Shown one piece after another: positions 46,410 through 54,151 of a DNA stretch of 64,000 nt (positions within the stretch are counted from its first letter, which is position 1; the number at the start of each line of letters is the position of its first letter). The translations under genes were made by a program, and so were the position numbers. Source of the stretch: Alkaliphilus transvaalensis ATCC 700919 (GTDB lineage: Bacteria; Bacillota; Clostridia; Peptostreptococcales; Natronincolaceae); NCBI RefSeq assembly GCF_000621485.1, contig NZ_JHYF01000001.1, forward strand, positions 248,001 through 312,000, read 5' to 3'. Under the pieces are notes generated by a model, which did no database searches, had not been told where the DNA came from, and saw nothing but the letters and a program-made list of their open reading frames with translations.

Positions 46410-47751
46410 AAAAATTTTAGTCGTAGATGATGAAAAAAATATGCGATGGGCTCTTCGAAAGGCCTTAGAGAAAGAAAAATATGTTGTTTATGAGGCATCA
46501 AATGGAAAAGAAGCAATCGAAAAGTTTAATAGCTGTAATCCAAATTTGGTTTTATTGGATTTAAAAATGCCTGCTATGGATGGACTGGAGGCATTAAAAA
46601 AAATTAAAGTCCTAAACGAGGAAGTGCCTATTATTATGATTACTGCCCATGGCACAATGGAGACAGCAATAGAGGCGATGAAAATAGGTGCATTAGATTA
46701 TATTTCAAAGCCCTTTGAAGTAGAAGAATTAAAGGTTACTATTCAAAAAGCATTAGGCTTTGGTGCTTTAAAAGAAGAGCTAAACTACTTAAGAGAAGAG
46801 TTGGAGCATACAACTGGAAAACAGATAATAGGAGCCAGTAATCAGTTGAAAAATGTTATGGACATGGTGGAAAGGGTGTCTAAAACTAATGCTACTGTAT
46901 TGATTTTAGGGGAAAGTGGCACGGGTAAAGAATTAATCGCAAATGCAATTCATTATAGCAGTGATCGAAAAGCAGCCCCCTATGTAAAGATTAATTGTGG
47001 TGCAATACCAGAAAATTTAATTGAAAGTGAATTGTTTGGATACGAAAAAGGTGCTTTTACTGGTGCTGCCACAAGAAAAATAGGCAAGTTTGAACGAGCC
47101 AATGGTGGAACGATATTTCTAGATGAAGTAGGTGAGCTAGATTTAGGGATGCAGGTGAAACTATTAAGAGTTCTTCAAGAAAAGGAAATTGAAAGGATTG
47201 GCGGTACACAGCCCATTAAAATTGATGTAAGGGTAGTAGCAGCCACAAATAGAGACTTATTTAGTATGGTAGAGGAGGGTAGGTTTAGGGAGGACTTATA
47301 CTATAGGCTTAATGTTATCCCTATTCAATTACCTCCCCTTAGAGAAAGGAAGGAGGACATCCCGCTACTAGTTAATTACTTTTTAGAGAAATTTAGTCAA
47401 GAAGTTGGTAAAGGAAAAATAATGCTTGAGGATGGGGTAGCGGAAAAACTTCTACAATATCAATGGAAGGGAAATATACGAGAGTTGGAGAATGTAATTG
47501 AAAGAATGGTAATACTATCCGATGGAAACAAAATAACAGTAAATAATCTTCCTAAAGAGATATTGGTAGCTGAAATCCGAGAAGAGTTTCTATTGCCTGA
47601 AAATGGACTGTTTATGGAAGATCTTGAAAAAAATCTAATTCTTCAAGCTTTAGAAAGAACTGACTATAATCAAACTAAGGCTGCTCAGCTACTGGGCATA
47701 AGTCGTCATACCCTAATCTATAGAATGGAAAAATATAGCATAAAAAAATAA
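46402..47751 (+). CDS. Sigma-54-dependent response regulator (NtrC/AtoC/ZraR type)
   Basis: 449 residues. The receiver domain (1-120) has VDDEKN and phospho-acceptor Asp53 in LLDLKMP. The AAA+ domain (about 145-380) has Walker A GESGTGKE, the sigma-54 contact loop GAFTGA (217-222), Walker B GTIFLDEV and an arginine-finger region. A Fis-type helix-turn-helix ends the protein (NQTKAAQLLGISRHTLIYRM). It activates sigma-54 promoters; three candidates with correct spacing lie nearby (42944, 43908, 47780), the last directly downstream of this gene. rpoN is not in the window. Confidence 0.95.
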   Translation: MHKKILVVDDEKNMRWALRKALEKEKYVVYEASNGKEAIEKFNSCNPNLVLLDLKMPAMDGLEALKKIKVLNEEVPIIMITAHGTMETAIEAMKIGALDYISKPFEVEELKVTIQKALGFGALKEELNYLREELEHTTGKQIIGASNQLKNVMDMVERVSKTNATVLILGESGTGKELIANAIHYSSDRKAAPYVKINCGAIPENLIESELFGYEKGAFTGAATRKIGKFERANGGTIFLDEVGELDLGMQVKLLRVLQEKEIERIGGTQPIKIDVRVVAATNRDLFSMVEEGRFREDLYYRLNVIPIQLPPLRERKEDIPLLVNYFLEKFSQEVGKGKIMLEDGVAEKLLQYQWKGNIRELENVIERMVILSDGNKITVNNLPKEILVAEIREEFLLPENGLFMEDLEKNLILQALERTDYNQTKAAQLLGISRHTLIYRMEKYSIKK

Positions 47752-47779
47752 TTTGATTTTGGGAAGTAACTTTCAGAAA

Positions 47780-47795
47780 TGGCATGGTTATTGCA
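47780..47795 (+). promoter_or_regulatory. Sigma-54 promoter for lgt
   Basis: TGGCATGGTTATTGCA matches TGGCAYR-N4-TTGCW exactly, with GG (47781-47782) and GC (47793-47794) 10 bases apart. It lies 50 bases before the lgt ATG and 29 bases after the sigma-54 activator gene. Confidence 0.85.
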
Positions 47796-47845
47796 TATAT
47801 ATTCTTGTAGTAACTAATCATTTTAAACTGAAAGGAGAAGTACAA

Positions 47846-48688
47846 ATGAAAACATTTCATATAGGAGGAATTCCAATTCAATTATTTGGCTTAACAATAG
47901 CTATTGGGGTCATGGTAGGGCTTTATATTGTAGTGAGGGAAGCTAAAAGAAAAAATATGAATCAAGAAGATTTAACAGATCTAGCCCTATATACGGTAAT
48001 CGTGGGGATAATAGGAGCTAGACTAAATTATATATTAGCTTTTAACCCATCTTATTATCTTTCAAATCCATTAGAGATCTTAATGATTCAAAATGGAGGA
48101 CTCTCAATACAAGGGTCTTTAATTGCCGGAATTATATTTGCCCTTTGGTATATGAATCGTAAAAAGATGGATATTGGGAAAACTGCTGATGTTTTTGCAC
48201 CTGCCATTATTATGGGTCAAGCGATTGGAAGAATTGGCTGTGATGTATTTGGTGTAGAAATGAATAGGGTTTGGCCCTGGGGTGTAAATGTAGCAGGTAG
48301 GTTATTACATCCTGCTCAAATCTATGAGGCAATATTAAATTATATCTTATTTATGGTTTTATGGAATAAAAGAAAGAAACTTTATTATAATGGTCAATTA
48401 TTTGTAATCTATCTTATTGGGTTTTCTATGAATAGATTTATCGTGGAATTCTTTAGAACTAATCCAATGGTAGCAGGACCGATATCAATTGCCCATCTAT
48501 ATAGTTTGGGGCTAGTAGCAGGTGCTATTGCATTAAGATGGTACTTTCAAAAGAAGGATGATAACCCACAATCTAATGGGGCAAATGCTACAGTAAAAAT
48601 AGAAGTAAGGGATTTAAAGAGGGACAACATCATGGTAATAGGTATGATGATTCTATCGGTATTTATTTATTATTTTATTCATAGATAA
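47846..48688 (+). CDS. lgt: Prolipoprotein diacylglyceryl transferase
   Basis: 280 residues from ATG 47846, which follows AAAGGAGAAG; the frame is open upstream to 47753 but without SD, and the sigma-54 promoter lies inside that extension. About seven membrane helices. Lgt motifs include IGARLNYILAF, GGLSIQGSLIAG, IGRIGCDVFGVE, LLHPAQIYE and FSMNRFIVEFFR. It moves diacylglycerol from phosphatidylglycerol to the lipobox Cys of lipoproteins. In E. coli the catalytic loop reads GRxGNFxNxE; here it is shortened (GRIGCDVFGVEM), so it may be a divergent paralogue, perhaps induced by membrane stress. Control by a sigma-54 promoter is unusual for this normally housekeeping enzyme. Confidence 0.9.
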   Translation: MKTFHIGGIPIQLFGLTIAIGVMVGLYIVVREAKRKNMNQEDLTDLALYTVIVGIIGARLNYILAFNPSYYLSNPLEILMIQNGGLSIQGSLIAGIIFALWYMNRKKMDIGKTADVFAPAIIMGQAIGRIGCDVFGVEMNRVWPWGVNVAGRLLHPAQIYEAILNYILFMVLWNKRKKLYYNGQLFVIYLIGFSMNRFIVEFFRTNPMVAGPISIAHLYSLGLVAGAIALRWYFQKKDDNPQSNGANATVKIEVRDLKRDNIMVIGMMILSVFIYYFIHR

Positions 48689-48722
48689 AATGGGAGGAAA
48701 ATTATACTAGTTTCAATCGTTT

Positions 48723-48808
48723 ACGGAAATTGTATTATTAATCTTTGATTTATGTTAATAGTAAATCGTATATAAATCCATTGTTAAGGTTATGATTACA
48801 ATTTCCGT
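48723..48808 (+). repeat. Perfect 12-bp inverted repeat with 62-base loop upstream of the DUF1461 gene
   Basis: ACGGAAATTGTA (48723-48734) and TACAATTTCCGT (48797-48808) are exact complements. The right arm ends 34 bases before the ATG at 48843. In RNA this closes a leader structure. No T-run follows. Function unknown. Confidence 0.5.
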
Positions 48809-48842
48809 CCTTAAGAAATCAGTAAATGAAGGAGAAAAGCTT

Positions 48843-49538
48843 ATGAAAAGTAGAGCATCATATATTTTAATGGGGATCTGTTTATCTTTAATGCTATTGT
48901 TAACTGCAGTAGAATTAGTAACTTTTAATCAAAATCATTATAAAGAAATGTTTGATAAATATGATGTGCAAAAAGAAACTGGACTAGAGATTAGTGAACT
49001 TCAAGTAATCATGAATGATTTGCTAATGTATTTAAAGGATGATAGACCTTTATTGAATACAACAAGAATTGAGAATGGGCAAGAAATACCTGCCTTTGGG
49101 GAGAGGGCTGTGCTTCATATGATTGATGTGAAGGAATTATTTATAGGGGGAAAGCGAATTAGAAATTTTAGTATTATTGCTTTTATTGGACTATTGATCT
49201 ACTCCATTAAGAAGAATAAGAATTGGAAGAGAAGCCTTGCTAAAACATTGGTGTATACTGCCGTTGTTAATGTTTCATTGATGGTAATATTGTATTTATT
49301 AATGTTATTTGACTTCTATCGCTATTTTACCTACTTCCACTTAATATTCTTTACAAATGATTTATGGTTACTAGAGGTGGATGAGTTGATGATATTAATG
49401 TTACCAGAAGGTTTCTTTAATGATACTGCTGTAAGAATTGCAACCTTATTCTTAGGAAGTAATATATTTATATCGTTATTAGGGTTTAAAGAGTTTTTCG
49501 TGGTTAGAAAACTGAAAAGTTTAATTTCAAGATCATAG
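48843..49538 (+). CDS. DUF1461 / TIGR01906 family membrane protein
   Basis: 231 residues from ATG 48843 after AAGGAG (an in-frame ATG at 48792 lies in the inverted-repeat leader and lacks an SD). Four or five membrane helices. The family signature is seen as HMIDVKELF, the basic IRNFS segment, FHLIFFTNDLWLL and MLPEGFFNDTAVRI. TIGR01906 proteins are integral membrane proteins of unknown biochemical role, widespread in Firmicutes. A terminator shared with the minus-strand gene follows. Confidence 0.85.
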   Translation: MKSRASYILMGICLSLMLLLTAVELVTFNQNHYKEMFDKYDVQKETGLEISELQVIMNDLLMYLKDDRPLLNTTRIENGQEIPAFGERAVLHMIDVKELFIGGKRIRNFSIIAFIGLLIYSIKKNKNWKRSLAKTLVYTAVVNVSLMVILYLLMLFDFYRYFTYFHLIFFTNDLWLLEVDELMILMLPEGFFNDTAVRIATLFLGSNIFISLLGFKEFFVVRKLKSLISRS

Positions 49539-49563
49539 ATAGAAGCTTAAAAGTTGATGATGC

Positions 49564-49607
49564 AAAATAAGACTAAGACTTCCCGCGGGAAGCCTTAGTC
49601 TTATTTT
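49564..49607. terminator. Bidirectional terminator between convergent genes
   Basis: AAAATAAGACTAAG pairs with CTTAGTCTTATTTT, and the inner CTTCCC/GGGAAG extends the stem past one mismatch. A-runs and T-runs on both sides serve both strands. The minus-strand stop lies in the right arm. Confidence 0.95.
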
Positions 49608-50242
49608 TGTGCAGAAATAACCCAAACATATTTGTTTATTTGTTGCAGTTGGTAGGTATAACCAAGCTCATCAAATAGTTTAAGTATGTCATTGGTAAAC
49701 TCATAATACTCAGTTTTTAAGTCATTTAATAGATTATGGGAATTAGAATCAGCAACGTATTTTAAAAGCTGATCCTTATAATCAGCAGATTCATACATTG
49801 TATCAGCAATCACAAACTTACCTGACTCTTTTAAATATCCATCTAAATATTTTAATGCATTTCTTTTTTCCGAATAGGTAAGATGGTGAAAAGCATAGGA
49901 GGTAACAATACTATCAAATTGTTCGGCAATAGGAATGGATAAAAAGTGACCATCAAGTATTGCTATATTAGGCAATTTTTCTTTAGCTAGACGTCTCATT
50001 TCTTGGCAAGGTTCAATACCAATCACACTAAAACCTTTAGAGACTAATTTTTTAGATAGATTGCCAGTACCTACGCCAATTTCCAATATTAAACCCTTAT
50101 TTTTGTCGCTAATTTCATCACATATGGTGTTTAGAAGAACATCATAGTTTTGAAAAACCTCTCTATATTCACCTTGTTGATCATAAACAGTTTTATCATA
50201 GACTGGGGCCCATTCATTAAATAGTTCATTAAATTCTAGCAC
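49601..50242 (-). CDS. yrrT: SAM-dependent methyltransferase, YrrT family
   Basis: 213 residues, the same length as B. subtilis YrrT. The start is GTG, fixed by an in-frame TAA directly upstream and by AAGGAGG. Motifs are GEYREVFQNYD near the N-terminus, the SAM-binding ILEIGVGTGNLSKKL, STYAFHHLT-like TSYAFHHLTYSEK, and the C-terminal YVWVISAQK, closely following YrrT. In Bacillus, yrrT sits in one operon with mtnN, mccA and mccB, which recycle S-adenosylhomocysteine to cysteine. Here it diverges from luxS and lies near mccB/mccA homologues and shares their operator, so it belongs to the same pathway. Its methyl acceptor is not known. Confidence 0.88.
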   Translation of the reverse strand: MLEFNELFNEWAPVYDKTVYDQQGEYREVFQNYDVLLNTICDEISDKNKGLILEIGVGTGNLSKKLVSKGFSVIGIEPCQEMRRLAKEKLPNIAILDGHFLSIPIAEQFDSIVTSYAFHHLTYSEKRNALKYLDGYLKESGKFVIADTMYESADYKDQLLKYVADSNSHNLLNDLKTEYYEFTNDILKLFDELGYTYQLQQINKYVWVISAQK

Positions 50243-50271
50243 TTACATCATCCTCCTTTAAATATACAAGT

Positions 50272-50324
50272 ATTCCTATCGATTTACTTGGTTTTATATT
50301 ATCATCTATGCTAATATATGTCAA
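50272..50324 (-). promoter_or_regulatory. yrrT promoter with shared operator (copy 1)
   Basis: Read on the minus strand: -35 TTGACA (50324-50319), 17-base spacer, -10 TAATAT (50301-50296), then CCAAGTAAATCGATAGGAAT (50291-50272). The same arrangement occurs before luxS and mccB. Confidence 0.8.
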
Positions 50325-50439
50325 TTAGGAAAATGAAAGTTTTGTATTTTAATTATATTTATTTTTTAAGCTAAGGATATTGCTTTTACTGTAATCATAA
50401 AATAAAAAAGGAGAAACAATATTAATATCGAATTAATTA

Positions 50440-50492
50440 TTGACCACTGAAAAAATAAGTGATATATTAATGCCAAGTAAACCGATAAGAAT
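50440..50492 (+). promoter_or_regulatory. luxS promoter with shared operator (copy 2)
   Basis: -35 TTGACC (50440-50445), 17-base spacer, -10 TATATT (50463-50468), then CCAAGTAAACCGATAAGAAT (50473-50492) covering the expected start of transcription. Repressor binding there would block RNA polymerase. Confidence 0.85.
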
Positions 50493-50525
50493 TAATTAAA
50501 TTTAAAGTCCTTAGGAGGTTAAATT

Positions 50526-50978
50526 ATGAAGATTGTAGTAGAAAGTTTTACGATGGATCACACAAAGGTAACAGCACCTTTTGTAAGGAAATGTGGACAC
50601 ATCAACACACCCAAAGGTGATGTGATTAATAAATTTGACTTGCGATTCACTCAACCTAACGCAGAAGCTATGCCTACTGGTGCAATTCATGCAATAGAGC
50701 ATTTAATGGCAGGTTATTTCAGGGAAGAACTAGAAGACATTGTAGACATTTCGCCAATGGGCTGTCGAACTGGTTTTTATCTGATTAAAGTTGGAGAATC
50801 TACAGAAGAAGAGGTTGCACAAGCTTTAATGAGAACACTAGAAAAAGTGATTAATTCAACCGAGATTCCAGCAGTCAATGCTGTTCAGTGTGGAAATTAC
50901 AGAGATATGTCTTTATTTGGAGCACAGGAATATGCTAAGGAAGTATTAGGAAAATTGAAGGAAATATACAAAGGGTAA
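50526..50978 (+). CDS. luxS: S-ribosylhomocysteine lyase
   Basis: 150 residues; start after TTAGGAGG. The metal site is HAIEH (His55, Glu58, His59) plus Cys122 in VQCGNYRDMSLFGA, and the catalytic Cys80 lies in MGCRTGFY. LuxS splits S-ribosylhomocysteine into homocysteine and DPD, the precursor of autoinducer 2. With YrrT and the following transsulfuration enzymes it supplies homocysteine for cysteine synthesis. In B. subtilis the equivalent operon holds mtnN, which acts one step earlier. It shares the operator with its neighbours, which suggests its main role here is sulfur recycling. Confidence 0.97.
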   Translation: MKIVVESFTMDHTKVTAPFVRKCGHINTPKGDVINKFDLRFTQPNAEAMPTGAIHAIEHLMAGYFREELEDIVDISPMGCRTGFYLIKVGESTEEEVAQALMRTLEKVINSTEIPAVNAVQCGNYRDMSLFGAQEYAKEVLGKLKEIYKG

Positions 50979-51013
50979 AGGCATAATAATAAGATAAAGG
51001 TACAAAATATTGT

Positions 51014-51048
51014 AAAGGTCTACTATTAGAGTAGTCCTTTTATTTTTT
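51014..51048 (+). terminator. Rho-independent terminator after luxS
   Basis: AAAGGTCTACT (51014-51024) pairs with AGTAGTCCTTT (51030-51040) with one mismatch and a 5-base loop, followed by TATTTTTT. Confidence 0.85.
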
Positions 51049-51154
51049 ACTTGAATATAGATAATAATAATCTAGTGTTCATCTGTCCTGCCTATGAATT
51101 TAATGAATTATAGAAGTTCAAATAAAATGATTGATGAAATTGGATAATTAATAT

Positions 51155-51235
51155 TAAATTTATATTAATGAAAAATGAAAACTTCGCTGTTTAGTGTCTC
51201 AGCTTTCACATCTGAATAAAACCAATATAAATTTA
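51155..51235 (+). repeat. Perfect 12-bp inverted repeat in the luxS-mccB gap
   Basis: TAAATTTATATT (51155-51166) and AATATAAATTTA (51224-51235) flank 57 bases. The rest of the gap from 51049 to 51319 shows no gene or known RNA. The arms are A/T only, so chance is possible. Confidence 0.35.
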
Positions 51236-51319
51236 ATTTATGGTATTATGCATTTTCCTCAATTAATAATTATATAAAAGTACGAATAACATTCTACAGG
51301 ATTCTATAGGAAATTTCTA

Positions 51320-51372
51320 TTGACCGATGGAAAAATCAATGGTATATTAATACCAAGTAAACCGATAAGGAT
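51320..51372 (+). promoter_or_regulatory. mccB-mccA promoter with shared operator (copy 3)
   Basis: -35 TTGACC (51320-51325), 17-base spacer, -10 TATATT (51343-51348), then CCAAGTAAACCGATAAGGAT (51353-51372). Spacing from -10 to operator is the same as before luxS (4 bases). Confidence 0.85.
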
Positions 51373-51450
51373 TGTAGGAATATAATATATTATTAATATA
51401 TGTTATGAAAAAGTCAATTAAAATTACTTAAATGAGAGGGAGGATATAAA

Positions 51451-52581
51451 ATGAAATTTAATACTTTAGTAATTCATGGTGGTATTGATGGAGATGAAAG
51501 AACAGGAGCAGTTACTGTACCAATTTATCAAACTTCTACATACAAACAACATGCAGTAGGTAAGCATACGGGTTATGAGTATTCTAGAACTGGTAATCCA
51601 ACTAGAGAAGCACTAGAAAAGTTGATAGCAGATCTTGAAGGAGGCCATAGAGGGTTTGCCTTTGGCTCTGGAATGGCGGCAATGTCCTCTGTTATTATGC
51701 TTTTTCAAAAAGGAGACCATATTATAATTGGTGACGATGTCTATGGAGGAACCTTTAGGGTAGTTGATAAGGTATTTAAAAACTTAGGTATTGAATATGA
51801 TGCAGTGGATACAACAGATCCATCAAATATTGACAATGTAATTAAGGCTAACACAAAGGCCATCATTGCAGAGACGCCATCTAATCCAATTATGAAACTT
51901 ACAGATATTAAAGCTATTGCAGAAAAGGCTAAAAAACATAACCTAGTATTTGTTGTGGATAATACTTTTATGACGCCTTATTTACAAAGGCCACTAGATT
52001 TAGGAGCTGATATCGTTCTTCATAGTGCTACAAAATACTTAGGAGGGCATAGTGATGTAGTGGCCGGATTAGCAGTTGTAAATAATGAAGAACTAGGAGA
52101 GAGATTACATTTTATACAAAATGCTGTAGGAGCAATCTTGGGACCACAGGATAGTTGGTTATTGATTAAGGGAATTAAGACTCTTGCTTTAAGAATGGAT
52201 AGACATTGTGAAAATGCTAAGAAAATGGTTTCTTGGCTACAAGAGCAAAAATGGGTTAAGAAAGTATATTACCCTGGTCTTGACGCTAATATCGAAGAAT
52301 TCAAAGATCAAATGAAAGACTATGGAGCCATGATCTCCTTCGAAGTTGAGAGTGAAGAACTTCTAAACTCTATTATGGCTAACCTTAAAATTATGACCTT
52401 GGCGGAAAGTTTAGGTGGAATTGAAACATTAATCTCTGTTCCAGCTAAAATGACCCATGCCTCAATTCCTGTGGAAATTAGAAATAGATTAGGCATCACA
52501 GATACTTTAATTAGGTTATCTGTTGGGGTAGAAGATATTGATGACCTAATTTCAGACATTAATCCATTTAAAGGTGAGTAG
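51451..52581 (+). CDS. mccB: Cystathionine gamma-lyase / gamma-synthase family PLP enzyme
   Basis: 376 residues; start after GAGGGAGGA. Fold type I PLP enzyme of the Cys/Met metabolism family: YEYSRTGNPTREALE near the start, GDDVYGGTFR, the PLP Lys195 in HSATKYLGGHSDVVAG, and the C-terminal SLGGIETLISVPAKMTHASIP. The short length and the pairing with a cystathionine synthase-like gene match MccB, the cystathionine gamma-lyase/homocysteine gamma-lyase of B. subtilis. It would cleave cystathionine to cysteine. Gamma-synthase activity cannot be excluded by sequence alone. Confidence 0.9.
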   Translation: MKFNTLVIHGGIDGDERTGAVTVPIYQTSTYKQHAVGKHTGYEYSRTGNPTREALEKLIADLEGGHRGFAFGSGMAAMSSVIMLFQKGDHIIIGDDVYGGTFRVVDKVFKNLGIEYDAVDTTDPSNIDNVIKANTKAIIAETPSNPIMKLTDIKAIAEKAKKHNLVFVVDNTFMTPYLQRPLDLGADIVLHSATKYLGGHSDVVAGLAVVNNEELGERLHFIQNAVGAILGPQDSWLLIKGIKTLALRMDRHCENAKKMVSWLQEQKWVKKVYYPGLDANIEEFKDQMKDYGAMISFEVESEELLNSIMANLKIMTLAESLGGIETLISVPAKMTHASIPVEIRNRLGITDTLIRLSVGVEDIDDLISDINPFKGE

Positions 52582-52582
52582 T

Positions 52583-53497
52583 ATGAAAGTGTATAATAAT
52601 GTAACAGAATTAATAGGCAATACCCCCATAGTTAAAATTAGTAACTTTAACCTACCTGAAGGGATTAATCTTTATGCGAAATTAGAATACTACAACCCAG
52701 GGGGATCGGTAAAAGATAGAATTGGCCATTGGATGATTAAAAAGGCTGAGGAAAAGGGACTCTTAAAAAAGGGGTATACCATATTAGAAGCAACAGCAGG
52801 TAATACAGGTATTGGCATTGCCTTAGCTGCTATTAATAGAGGTTATGAAGTGATTTTTGTAGTCCCTGGTAAATTTTCGATTGAAAAACAAAAAATTATG
52901 CAGGCATTAGGGGCAAAAATTATCACCACACCTACAGAAGAAGGCCTTAAGGGTGCTTTTAAGAAAGTAGAAGAATTGAAGGAAGAAATAGGAACAGTAT
53001 TCGTCGCGGATCAATTTAACAACCCCGATAATGTAGAAGCCCATTATCTTTTTACTGGTAAAGAGATTTATGAACAATTAGACGGTAAAATTGATGCTTT
53101 TGTGGCAGGTGCCGGATCTGGAGGAACTTTTACAGGGGTAATGAAATATTTAAAAGAGCGAAAAGTACCTGTTATGGGTGTATTGGCAGATCCTGTTGGC
53201 TCGATAATAGGTGGAGGAGTAGAAGGTTGTTATAAAATGGAGGGTATTGGAAATGACTTTATTCCAGCCACCCTCGATAAGAAGTTTGTTGATGAAGTAG
53301 TAAAAGTTACTGATGACAATGCTTTTGGTATGGTAACGGAATTAGCCAAAAGAGAAGGACTTTTAGTCGGGTCGTCATCAGGGGCAGCTTTTTACGCTGC
53401 AATAGAAAAGGCTTATAAAATGAAGGAAGGTAATATTATTGTTGTTTTTCCGGATAAAGCTGATAGATATTTAAGCAAAGATATATTTGCAATTTAA
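52583..53497 (+). CDS. mccA: Cysteine synthase family enzyme, MccA-like cystathionine beta-synthase
   Basis: 304 residues. The ATG at 52583 follows AAAGGTGAG and lies one base after the mccB stop; the in-frame GTG at 52574 would overlap mccB. Fold type II PLP enzyme: Lys44 in NPGGSVKDRIG binds PLP, TAGNTGIGIALAA binds substrate carboxylate, and AGSGGTFTGVMKYLK binds the PLP phosphate. In B. subtilis MccA makes cystathionine from homocysteine and O-acetylserine, and MccB cuts it. Gene order here is mccB-mccA, the reverse of Bacillus. Plain O-acetylserine sulfhydrylase is the alternative. Confidence 0.88.
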   Translation: MKVYNNVTELIGNTPIVKISNFNLPEGINLYAKLEYYNPGGSVKDRIGHWMIKKAEEKGLLKKGYTILEATAGNTGIGIALAAINRGYEVIFVVPGKFSIEKQKIMQALGAKIITTPTEEGLKGAFKKVEELKEEIGTVFVADQFNNPDNVEAHYLFTGKEIYEQLDGKIDAFVAGAGSGGTFTGVMKYLKERKVPVMGVLADPVGSIIGGGVEGCYKMEGIGNDFIPATLDKKFVDEVVKVTDDNAFGMVTELAKREGLLVGSSSGAAFYAAIEKAYKMKEGNIIVVFPDKADRYLSKDIFAI

Positions 53498-53552
53498 TTA
53501 ATCAAAATTGATTAACTGCTTATGTTGAAGCAAATTTTTGTAAAGGTCATTT

Positions 53553-53578
53553 TATATTATAGCATTATATTATAGCAT
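53553..53578 (+). repeat. Two tandem copies of a 13-bp unit
   Basis: TATATTATAGCAT occurs twice without a gap. No known function; it lies between the mccA stop and its terminator. Confidence 0.7.
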
Positions 53579-53643
53579 TCTGAATAGTTTAAAGTAGCAT
53601 TCTCCTACCCTGTTAAAAGTAAGGTTTCTATCTTAATTAAGGT

Positions 53644-53670
53644 AAGGTTCTCTTTTGAGGACCTTTTTTT
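53644..53670 (+). terminator. Rho-independent terminator after mccBA
   Basis: AAGGTTCTC (53644-53652) pairs with GAGGACCTT (53657-53665) with one wobble pair and a TTTT loop, followed by a T-run to 53670. Confidence 0.9.
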
Positions 53671-54151
53671 CTCGGCTAAAAGACTTTAGTTTTTAGTGGC
53701 TACTAATGGTGGAAATTGAATTATTGTATGCTCACGAAAAAAAGTTGTAATAACTAATGTAAGTACACAAATCTATAATAAGTACCTTCGTTGGAAATAA
53801 TGGTAAGGTAGGTAAAGACTTAAAAAGCTAAAAAATTGCTTTTATGATTTAGGAGATTGTATATGCCATAACCCTGAACTTATTCGTTTTATGGAGAGAT
53901 GAAAGGATAGTCATGCAATGTGAAAAGCAGATGGGTGTGTAATTTGGATTTTCAGACTATTCATTGAACACGAAACAATGAAATCTTCATTTTGCATTAT
54001 TATAAGTTTAATTTCAATATGCAATTTCTTCCATTAAATAATAAAACATGTTAGTTAGAAATATTTACAGAAAATTAGAAGAAAAAGCAGGAAATTTGTT
54101 TAAAACATAGAATAGTACTACATACGAAAAATACTTATTGGGTGGTGACGT
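53671..54151. other. Intergenic region upstream of the wall hydrolase
   Basis: About 480 bases with no gene that I can support. A plus-strand stretch near 53900-54000 reads protein-like (KADGCVIWIFRLFIEHE) but is broken by stops. I looked for a cyclic di-AMP (ydaO) riboswitch, common before NlpC/P60 genes, and did not see its conserved elements. Confidence 0.4.

Noticed and set aside
47753-47845. N-terminal extension of Lgt from 47753
   Set aside because: No SD, and the stretch contains the sigma-54 promoter; the ATG at 47846 has AAAGGAG and begins the conserved protein.
49601-50470. A SAM or T-box riboswitch upstream of yrrT or luxS
   Set aside because: No conserved S-box or T-box elements were seen; the leaders are short and are explained by the shared promoter and operator.
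53671-54151. Cyclic di-AMP riboswitch before the NlpC/P60 gene
   Set aside because: The expected conserved blocks of the ydaO motif were not found by eye.
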